9,983 nucleotides of DNA from Mucilaginibacter sp. (GTDB taxonomy: Bacteria > Bacteroidota > Bacteroidia > Sphingobacteriales > Sphingobacteriaceae): the NCBI GenBank assembly GCA_028288315.1, contig JAQBNY010000318.1:1-9983 (forward strand), written 5' to 3'. Each line of letters starts with the position of its first letter. Within the stretch, counting starts at the first letter, position 1. Below the pieces are notes generated by a model that saw only the letters and a program-made list of their open reading frames with translations, ran no database searches and was not told the DNA's origin. The translations under genes were made by a program, and so were the position numbers. Shown piece after piece: positions 1 to 6,396 of the stretch.

Positions 1-1144
1 AGAAGTAATGATCAATGCTAAAAAGGCAACTGTTTTAAAAGAAAAGATAAACGCTACCAAGGCTAAATTATTATCACTATTGGGTAAGGATTCGGCAGGT
101 GTTAATTTTTCTTTAAATGCGAATAACTTACCATCGCACCCAGGTTTTGCCAACAAAACATGGGAACACTCTTACTTTGGGGAAGGTATCCCGTTAGGTG
201 CGGCTTTAACCACACTGGCTAAGATACAAACGGATAATAAGAACGCCGAGAACGAAGTAGTAAAAAGAATATTAGGTAAGGTTGACGTTGCACAGGTTAC
301 GTTAAATGAATTTAAAGCAGTTGCAGTTGCACCAAGCAGTTATATACTTGCCGGCCAGCCATACAAAGCCGAAGTTTATTTAACTGCTTATGATGCACAC
401 TCAAATCCAAGCATTACAATTGGTGGCTCAAATATTCCAACCTCAAATGGCGTTGGTACATATACAGTAACTACAAGCGGCGAGGGTTTGCGTACCTGGA
501 CTGGTACACTATCAGTAAAACAAGTTGAGGGTCCACCAAAAACTTATCCGGTTAGCGGCAGTTACATGGTAGCAAAACCATCAGCGGTGGTATCGCCTGA
601 TAAAATGAATGTTTTGTATATTGGTGTGCCAAATCCATTATCAATATCGGCACCGGGTATACCAAAAGAAAGTATAAAGGTTAGCATATCCGGCGGTTCA
701 ATATCAGGCTCTGCAGGGCATTACACTGCTAATGTAAGTTCTTTAGGTACAGCAAAGGTTACAGTTATGGGAGATAATGGCATGATTTTAGGAGCATCAG
801 AGTTTCGTGTAAAACGTATACCAGATCCTAAACCGCAGTTTGCAGGTAAAAGCGGCGGTAAAACAAGCGCGGCTAACATCAGGGGACAAGACAGGCTTTT
901 TGCTAAGTTGGATGGTTTTGAGTTTGATGCTAAGTTTAACGTTACAAGGTTTAATTTATTAATAATTAAGCCCCGTCAGGATGTAGTACAATTATCAGCA
1001 AACAGCGGCGAATTATCACCGGCTATGCGTTCAGCATTGAATGTTGTAACTCCCGGCACAACCGTTGTGTTTCAAGATATAATTGCTGTAGGCCCTGATG
1101 GCACACAGCGCGGACTGGACCCAATAGTATTAACGGCTAATTAA
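1..1144 (+). CDS. gldM: GldM/PorM, T9SS inner-membrane motor component, 5'-truncated
   Basis: GldM forms the periplasm-spanning part of the GldL/GldM proton-driven motor that powers type IX secretion (and gliding where present). The reading frame is open to the window edge: codons at 2-7 precede the ATG at 8, so that ATG is internal. About 380 residues are visible against roughly 510 in characterised GldM, so the N-terminal membrane helix and the start of the first periplasmic domain are missing. Counted from the ATG at 8, I see the end of the helical D1 domain (about 1-100), then beta-rich repeats matching D2 (about 105-180) and D3 (about 184-270), and a C-terminal D4 domain (about 273-378) with the stretch GQDRLFAKLDGFEFDAKF and a final GTQRGLDPIVLTAN. 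D4 is the part thought to meet the GldK/GldN ring. gldN follows after 7 bases, so the two are surely co-transcribed. Recognition is from family memory and from gldN beside it. Confidence 0.93.
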   Translation, partial: EVMINAKKATVLKEKINATKAKLLSLLGKDSAGVNFSLNANNLPSHPGFANKTWEHSYFGEGIPLGAALTTLAKIQTDNKNAENEVVKRILGKVDVAQVTLNEFKAVAVAPSSYILAGQPYKAEVYLTAYDAHSNPSITIGGSNIPTSNGVGTYTVTTSGEGLRTWTGTLSVKQVEGPPKTYPVSGSYMVAKPSAVVSPDKMNVLYIGVPNPLSISAPGIPKESIKVSISGGSISGSAGHYTANVSSLGTAKVTVMGDNGMILGASEFRVKRIPDPKPQFAGKSGGKTSAANIRGQDRLFAKLDGFEFDAKFNVTRFNLLIIKPRQDVVQLSANSGELSPAMRSALNVVTPGTTVVFQDIIAVGPDGTQRGLDPIVLTAN

Positions 1145-1151
1145 AAATATT

Positions 1152-2138
1152 ATGAAAACAAGATTTTTGATCATCATACTTTGCCTGGCTTGCAGTGCTT
1201 CTTTTGCACAAAAGAAAAAGGCAGTCATAAAAGCGCCTGTTAAAAAAACTGTCGCTGCGCAGCAACCTAAAACAACCGGTGCGCCAAATACTGCTCTCGG
1301 TGCAGGTGCAACCGCACAAAAAGCTGTACTTGATACAGGTAAAAAAACACCGGCCAAACCTTTTGACAGACCACTTGATGGTTATTACAAAAAGACCAAC
1401 ATTGCAAGTGCTAAGGTAACCCCTTATGCCAATTTACGTGAATCTGATGTTACTTTTGCCAAACGTGTTTGGCGCGAGATTGACCTGCGCGAAAAAATGA
1501 ATCAGTACTTATTATCACCAAAACAAAGGCTGATAGATGTATTAATGGCAGCAATTGATGCTGGAGAATTAACCGCTTATGATCCTACTGCATCAAAAGA
1601 GGATCCAAATGGTGATTCTTTTTCAAAACCAATGACCGGTGCGCAGGCCCGTAGTAAAATGTCCGACAGTAGTGTTGTAGATAAGTTTGATAAGGATGGT
1701 AACAAAATAGGTTCAGAGGTACGTGCCGGTGAATTTAATCCGGATAGCGTTGTTAAGTTCCGTATAAAAGAAGATTGGGTATTTGATAAGCAACGCTCAA
1801 TTTTTGAACCACGTATTATAGGTATAGCACCGCTTATTAAACCTAAAGCTGCCGGCCTTGACCTGGATTATCAGCCTGCTTTTTGGTTATATTTCCCTGA
1901 AGCACGGCCAATTTTAGCTACCAAAGAAGCGGTAAGCCGCAACAACGATGCAACAGGCTTAAGCTTTGATGACATTTTTGTAAAGCGCTTATTTAGCAGC
2001 TATATTGTAAAACAATCAAACGACAAAGACGAACGTATACGTGATTACGCGCAAGGTATAGATAAACTTTATGAAGCTGAAAGAATTAAAAAAACTTTGG
2101 CGGATTACGAGTTGAACCTATGGAAATACAGCGAATAA
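1152..2138 (+). CDS. gldN: GldN/PorN, T9SS periplasmic ring protein
   Basis: GldN joins the lipoprotein GldK in the large periplasmic ring under the outer membrane and contacts GldM; it is essential for type IX secretion. The 328-residue length fits the family. The first 20 residues form a signal peptide (KTR, then a hydrophobic run, ending SFA before Gln20 or Gln-Lys), best read as signal peptidase I. Cys14 in LACS is a poor lipobox. Residues 21-70 are a low-complexity Lys/Ala/Thr/Pro linker. The conserved domain starts at FDRPLDGYYKKTNI (71-84) and continues with PYANLRESD, FAKRVWREIDLREKMN (102-117) and LIDVLMAAIDAGELTAYDP (127-145), all typical of GldN. A second conserved block is KEDWVFDKQRS...IIGIAPLI (206-229), then FWLYFPEAR and a charged C-terminal helix. 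The ATG at 1152 is the only start that keeps the signal peptide. No Shine-Dalgarno sequence is visible, only AT-rich sequence. A strong terminator follows the stop, making this the last gene of the gld operon. Confidence 0.95.
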   Translation: MKTRFLIIILCLACSASFAQKKKAVIKAPVKKTVAAQQPKTTGAPNTALGAGATAQKAVLDTGKKTPAKPFDRPLDGYYKKTNIASAKVTPYANLRESDVTFAKRVWREIDLREKMNQYLLSPKQRLIDVLMAAIDAGELTAYDPTASKEDPNGDSFSKPMTGAQARSKMSDSSVVDKFDKDGNKIGSEVRAGEFNPDSVVKFRIKEDWVFDKQRSIFEPRIIGIAPLIKPKAAGLDLDYQPAFWLYFPEARPILATKEAVSRNNDATGLSFDDIFVKRLFSSYIVKQSNDKDERIRDYAQGIDKLYEAERIKKTLADYELNLWKYSE

Positions 2139-2165
2139 TTTAAGATCTATTTTCCCCCAATATTT

Positions 2166-2204
2166 AGGCCTCCATTTGCAAGCAAGTGGGGGCTTTGTTT
2201 TTTT
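2166..2204 (+). terminator. Intrinsic terminator of the gld operon
   Basis: A 13-bp stem pairs 2166-2178 with 2183-2195 around the 4-base loop CAAG. It is GC-rich at its centre (GGCCTCC against GGGGGC) and uses a few G-U pairs (2167/2194, 2171/2190, 2175/2186). It is followed directly by TTTGTTTTTTT (2194-2204). It begins 27 bases after the gldN stop. It suits the + strand only: on the - strand the hairpin is not followed by a U-run, so how uvrC transcripts end (stop at 2235) is not clear, although the A-run here could help convergent transcription stop. The rest of the 96-base convergent gap holds nothing else I recognise. Confidence 0.88.
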
Positions 2205-2234
2205 ATGGAGCCGAGCGACTAAATACGTGCGTAC

Positions 2235-4058
2235 TTATTGTAAACCCGTTACATCACTTACCGCAGGGTTAAAGTACTGGGTAATTGCTTTTGCCTGTTT
2301 CAGGTTCACAACTTCCTGCAGTTCGGTTTCGGTAGCTTCACGGATTTTTTTGACGGATTTGAAATATTTAAGCAGTTTTTCGGCAGTAGTTTTGCCAATG
2401 CCTTCAATCAACTCCAGTTCAGTGGCTAATGTGCCTTTATCTCGTTTTTTGCGGTGAAAGGTAATGCCAAACCGGTGAGCTTCGTCACGCAGTTGTTGTA
2501 TCACTTTAAGAGTTTCTGATCGTTTATCTAAATACATCGGATACTGATCGCCGGTATAGTAAAGCTCTTCCAGGCGTTTGGCTATACCAATAACGGTAAC
2601 CTTTTTTTCAATACCCAGCAGTTTTAAACTTTTCATGGCTGAGGATAGCTGCCCCTTACCACCATCAATAATGATAAGCTGAGGCAAGCCGGTATCTTCA
2701 TCCAGTACGCGCCTGTAGCGGCGGAAAACAGCTTCTTCCATAGTGGCAAAATCATCCGGGCCAACAACTGTTTTTACGTTAAAGTGCCGGTAATCTTTTT
2801 TAGAAGGCTTGCCATCTCTAAATACAACAATGGCCGATACCGGGTATTTACCTTGAAAGTTAGAGTTATCAAAACACTCAATATGGCGCGGCAGCTGGTT
2901 AAGGCGCAAGTCCTTCATCATTAGTGTAAGCAAACGTTCGGTGCGTACCTCTGGGTTAAGCTTCTCGTATTGGTCTATCTTTTCCTTTTTAAAGAACATT
3001 ACATTCTTTTGCGACAGATCAAGCAGTTTTCGCTTTTCGCCCAGTTTAGGCACAGTAAATTTTATTGATGAATCTTCCAAGTCGATATTAAAGGGTACAA
3101 TAATCTCTTTAGAGTGACTATTATACCTGGTCCTGAACTCGGTGATAGCTATTGTTAAAAGTTCCTCATCGGTCTCATCAAGTCGTTTCTTTAGCTCAAT
3201 AGTTTGCGTTTGGGTGATGGTGCCATTCATCACTTTAAGGAAGTTCACAAAGGCGTATTTTTCTTCAGATGCTATGCTGAACACATCTACATCAGTAATA
3301 GAAGAATTTACAACGGTTGATTTGCTTTGGTAATTCTCCAGCAAATCCTGCTTTCTTTTAAGGCGGTGCGCCAGCTCAAAGTTCAGCTCGCTTACTGCTT
3401 TATCTAAGTCACTTTTAAGGCTACGTACCACATTGCCTATTTTACCATTCAGCACGTCGGTTATCTCGCTGATGTTGTGGTCATAATCGGCTTCCGACTG
3501 GTAATCCTGGCAGGGACCTTTGCAATTACCTAACTGGTATTCAAGGCACACTTTAAATTTACCTTTCTCTATGTTTTGCCGGGTTAACTGCAGGTTACAA
3601 GTACGCAGGGGATAGGTTTCTTTTATGAGCCCTAAAATGGTGTGCATCATGCTTACAGAAGCATATGGGCCAAGATATTTTGAGCCATCTTTTATAATGC
3701 GGCGTGTCCAGAAAATGCGTGGGTAATTTTCGTTCTTAATGATGATCCAGGGGTAGGTCTTATCATCCTTCAGCATTACGTTATAGCGTGGCTGATGCTT
3801 CTTGATCATGCTGTTCTCCAGCAGCCATGCATATACCTCGGTATCAACAATAGTAAAGGTTATATTGCGGATCTTTGATACCAGTACCCTGGTTTTAGCA
3901 TTGATCTGGATATCCTTATTAAAATAAGAGCCCACGCGGTTGCGCAGGTCTTTAGCCTTACCAATATATATCAGTTCGTTCGCAATATCCCAGTACTGAT
4001 ATACACCCGGTTTATGTGGAATATTCTTTAAAGCCTCCTTGTAATCAAACTTCTCCAT
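2235..4058 (-). CDS. uvrC: UvrABC excinuclease subunit C (UvrC)
   Basis: UvrC makes the two incisions, 3' then 5', around a lesion after UvrA/UvrB damage recognition in nucleotide excision repair. All 607 residues are present, the usual length. Domains in order: a GIY-YIG nuclease with GVY at 18-20 (Val for Ile) and YIG at 31-33, plus Glu81 in ENSMIKKHQPRYN; a cysteine cluster C154, C171, C179, C183 (RTC ... VCLEYQLGNCKGPC) matching the reported [4Fe-4S] ligands of UvrC; a UVR/UvrB-binding helix pair (about 206-245); the RNase H-like endonuclease with Asp397 (IECFDNSN), GPDDFATMEEAV (433-444), Asp465 (IIIDGGKGQ) and His528 (DEAHRFGITFHR); and tandem helix-hairpin-helix DNA-binding motifs (about 547-600, IEGIGKTTAEKLL). 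The ATG at 4058 is the natural start, with GIY-YIG beginning soon after. It lies 94 bases downstream of the penicillin-binding protein gene on the same strand and converges with gldN. It could share that transcript or have its own weak promoter; I see no convincing TTG/TAnnTTTG pair in the gap. Confidence 0.98.
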   Translation of the reverse strand: MEKFDYKEALKNIPHKPGVYQYWDIANELIYIGKAKDLRNRVGSYFNKDIQINAKTRVLVSKIRNITFTIVDTEVYAWLLENSMIKKHQPRYNVMLKDDKTYPWIIIKNENYPRIFWTRRIIKDGSKYLGPYASVSMMHTILGLIKETYPLRTCNLQLTRQNIEKGKFKVCLEYQLGNCKGPCQDYQSEADYDHNISEITDVLNGKIGNVVRSLKSDLDKAVSELNFELAHRLKRKQDLLENYQSKSTVVNSSITDVDVFSIASEEKYAFVNFLKVMNGTITQTQTIELKKRLDETDEELLTIAITEFRTRYNSHSKEIIVPFNIDLEDSSIKFTVPKLGEKRKLLDLSQKNVMFFKKEKIDQYEKLNPEVRTERLLTLMMKDLRLNQLPRHIECFDNSNFQGKYPVSAIVVFRDGKPSKKDYRHFNVKTVVGPDDFATMEEAVFRRYRRVLDEDTGLPQLIIIDGGKGQLSSAMKSLKLLGIEKKVTVIGIAKRLEELYYTGDQYPMYLDKRSETLKVIQQLRDEAHRFGITFHRKKRDKGTLATELELIEGIGKTTAEKLLKYFKSVKKIREATETELQEVVNLKQAKAITQYFNPAVSDVTGLQ

Positions 4059-4064
4059 CTCTTT

Positions 4065-4096
4065 TAGTCATTGTGTCATTTGGTTATTGAGTCATT
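4065..4096. repeat. Four-unit 8-bp tandem repeat upstream of uvrC
   Basis: Four back-to-back octamers with + strand consensus nnGTCATT occupy 4065-4072, 4073-4080, 4081-4088 and 4089-4096. The six-base core sits at 4067, 4075, 4083 and 4091, an exact period of 8. Three cores are identical and the third has one change (GTTATT). On the uvrC strand the units read AATGACnn. The block ends 6 bases upstream of the uvrC ATG, so it would lie in the 5' untranslated leader or the spacer of the transcript. Its function is unknown; a slippage-generated spacer or a dispersed intergenic repeat are both possible. Confidence 0.75.
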
Positions 4097-4152
4097 ATAT
4101 TCTTCAACAACTTTTGCAACCACTATAACTTTTAATCCTTACAACTACAAAT

Positions 4153-6393
4153 TTAAAAATCAAGTTTCTTTTCTACCTCATTCGTCCCTTTTTGCTGCTG
4201 GCTGTAGGCACCACAATCTAAAGTAATGCTCACCCCAGATTTTGGCGGAACAAAGTCAACATTCTTTTTAATGCCGAGTGCTGTATTAGCATAAACACGT
4301 TTCATATAGCCCGCAAATATAGGCAGGGCCGTATTGGCACCCTCACCCAAGCGGGTTGACCGGAAGTGGATATCCCGGTCCTCGCAGCCTGTCCATATAC
4401 CGGTAACCAGTTGCGGCGTTATACCAATAAACCAACCGTCGGAATTATCATTTGTTGTACCTGTTTTACCACCAATCGGGTTCATAATATGGTAGTCTCT
4501 GCGCAGACGGTAACCGGTACCTTCGTCAATTACACCTTTAAGCATATAGGTCATCACATATGCAGTTTCCGGATTAAGGGCCTGCACTACTTTTGGCGAG
4601 TTGTTATATAACACATTACCGTTCTTATCCTCAATACGTAACAGGTAGGTAGGTTCGGTCCATAGGCCCTCATTGGCAAATGCCGAGTAGGCCCCTGTCA
4701 TATCAAATACTGATGCATCAAATGTACCTAAGCATATAGAAGGCACTTCGGGCACGGGGCTTTTTATCCCCATCTTTTTAATCAGTTCCGCTACCGGTTT
4801 TGGCTTTACCTCGTTCATAACATAAGCCGTAACCCAGTTTTGCGAACGTGCCAATGCTGTACGTAAAGTAATTACGCCAGGCACTGTTTCGGTTGGTGAT
4901 GACCGTGGCGACCATACCTGATTGTCATAGCTTATGGTGATAGGCTCATTAGCTACTTGCATACATGGCGAAAATCCATTTTCTACAGCTACAGCATAAG
5001 TGAATGGTTTAGCGGTTGAACCTACCTGCCTTGTACCCATCTTTACCTGATCATATTTAAAATGCTCAAAATTGGTGCCGCCAACCCATGCTTTAATATA
5101 GCCGGTTGTTGGGTCCATACTCATTAGAGCATTACGCAGCATCATTTTACAATATACTATCGAGTCCATAGGTTTCATAACCGTATCAATATCGCCATGC
5201 CAGGTAAACAGGTTCATTTTAGCAGGTGTATTAAAATCTTCCTTTATTTCATCGTCAGATTTGCCTATTTGTTTCAGGTAAATATATCTGTCGGACCGGC
5301 GCATGCCTTTATCCAAAAGACTTTTAAAGGTTGGTATGCTTTTCCAAAGACTAATGCCTTTCCAATGCGAGTTAAATTGTCCCTGTAATTTTTTCATATA
5401 CTCCTGCTGCGCTTCCTCGGCATATTGCTGCATGGTGGCATCAATGGTAGTATAAATTTTCAGGCCGTCGCGGTCAAGGTCATAAGGGGTAACACCATCA
5501 GGTTTTAAGATGGATTTATCAACCAATAATTTTTGAACCTCTTTCTTTAATACGGCCCTGAAGTAGGTTGCCATACCATCGTTATGGTCTATGGGCCTAA
5601 AATTAAGGCCAAGTGGTTTTTGCTTGTATTCCTCGGCCTGCCCGGCACTTAAAAAGCCTTCTTCATCCATACGGCGCAAAACAAAGTTACGACGCTTTAG
5701 TGCGTTCTCAGGGTGGTTAATTGGGTTGTAAATCCCCGGCCCGTTTATCATGCCCACTAATAATGCAGCCTGGTCTGGTGTAAGCTTATCAGGTGTGGTA
5801 TTAAAATAGGTGCGGGATGCAGAGCTGATACCATAAGTATTATAAGCTCCAAAATCTACAGTATTAAAATAGAGCGTTAAAATTTCTTCTTTAGTGTAGT
5901 TACGTTCCAGTTTCACTGCTGTTATCCATTCCTGCAATTTTTGAAGGATACGCTTGAACGGGTTGTGTGACCTCTCTGAAAATAAGTTAAGCGCCAATTG
6001 CTGGGTAATGGTACTGCCACCTTGTTTTTTGCCTATCAGGTTATACAATACTATACTAAATGTACGCTGAAAATCAATACCGGAGTGCTGATAAAAGCGG
6101 GTATCCTCAGTAGCTATAAGGGCATTAACTACATTAGGCGATAATTGCTTGTAGGTTACGCTGGTTCGGTTTTTAACATAGTACTTGCCAATTACCTGCT
6201 TATCACTTGATATAACTTCTGATGCCTGGTCGCTTTTAGGATTTTCCAATTCGCGGAAAGAGGGCAGCGGACCAAATATTTGAAATGCTACGAGCAAAAT
6301 CATTATTACAAAAAAAGCGAAGCCGGCAATAACCAGTCGCCATATGTACCAATTGTAGCGTTTAATATCGTTTTTCGAAACTTTAGAGATCAT
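4153..6393 (-). CDS. mrcA: Bifunctional class A penicillin-binding protein (PBP1A family)
   Basis: This enzyme polymerises lipid II into glycan strands and cross-links the peptides at the outer face of the inner membrane. It has 746 residues with a short cytoplasmic N-terminus and one membrane anchor (about 18-41). The glycosyltransferase (GT51) domain has its catalytic Glu96 in EDTRFYQHSG (96-105), then GGSTITQQ (125-132), K152/E155 of the third motif and KEEILTLYFN (168-177). The transpeptidase domain begins near 413 and has Ser459-Thr-Ala-Lys462 (SxxK), Ser517-Gln-Asn519 (SxN) and Lys643-Thr-Gly-Thr (KTG). All catalytic residues are present. Between the domains lies a 100-residue linker including FTWHGDIDTVM (395-405), a type of segment I associate with Bacteroidota homologues. 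The C-terminus stops soon after the transpeptidase fold. The ATG at 6393 is 3 bases after the stop of the PorW-type gene, so translation is probably coupled. The symbol follows the E. coli PBP1a gene; the exact paralogue is not certain. Confidence 0.95.
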   Translation of the reverse strand: MISKVSKNDIKRYNWYIWRLVIAGFAFFVIMILLVAFQIFGPLPSFRELENPKSDQASEVISSDKQVIGKYYVKNRTSVTYKQLSPNVVNALIATEDTRFYQHSGIDFQRTFSIVLYNLIGKKQGGSTITQQLALNLFSERSHNPFKRILQKLQEWITAVKLERNYTKEEILTLYFNTVDFGAYNTYGISSASRTYFNTTPDKLTPDQAALLVGMINGPGIYNPINHPENALKRRNFVLRRMDEEGFLSAGQAEEYKQKPLGLNFRPIDHNDGMATYFRAVLKKEVQKLLVDKSILKPDGVTPYDLDRDGLKIYTTIDATMQQYAEEAQQEYMKKLQGQFNSHWKGISLWKSIPTFKSLLDKGMRRSDRYIYLKQIGKSDDEIKEDFNTPAKMNLFTWHGDIDTVMKPMDSIVYCKMMLRNALMSMDPTTGYIKAWVGGTNFEHFKYDQVKMGTRQVGSTAKPFTYAVAVENGFSPCMQVANEPITISYDNQVWSPRSSPTETVPGVITLRTALARSQNWVTAYVMNEVKPKPVAELIKKMGIKSPVPEVPSICLGTFDASVFDMTGAYSAFANEGLWTEPTYLLRIEDKNGNVLYNNSPKVVQALNPETAYVMTYMLKGVIDEGTGYRLRRDYHIMNPIGGKTGTTNDNSDGWFIGITPQLVTGIWTGCEDRDIHFRSTRLGEGANTALPIFAGYMKRVYANTALGIKKNVDFVPPKSGVSITLDCGAYSQQQKGTNEVEKKLDF

Positions 6394-6396
6394 GTG

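Noticed and set aside
1130..1357. Two - strand open frames (to 1357 and 1319) opposite the start of gldN
   Set aside because: They lie antisense to the Ala/Lys/Thr-rich signal peptide and linker of gldN, have odd Cys/Phe/Ala-rich composition, and no recognisable family.
2221..2234. Small palindrome near TACGTGCGTA as a uvrC terminator
   Set aside because: The stem is only 4 bp with a 2-base loop and no proper U-run on the - strand.
2176..2457. + strand open frame of 93 codons starting in the terminator
   Set aside because: It begins inside the hairpin and runs opposite the well-conserved C-terminal HhH region of uvrC; a shadow frame.
3142..3333. + strand open frame of 63 codons
   Set aside because: It is antisense to the middle of uvrC, Ser-rich, and has no family resemblance.
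4366..4611. + strand open frames at 4366-4611 and 5197-5388
   Set aside because: Both are antisense to conserved penicillin-binding protein domains.
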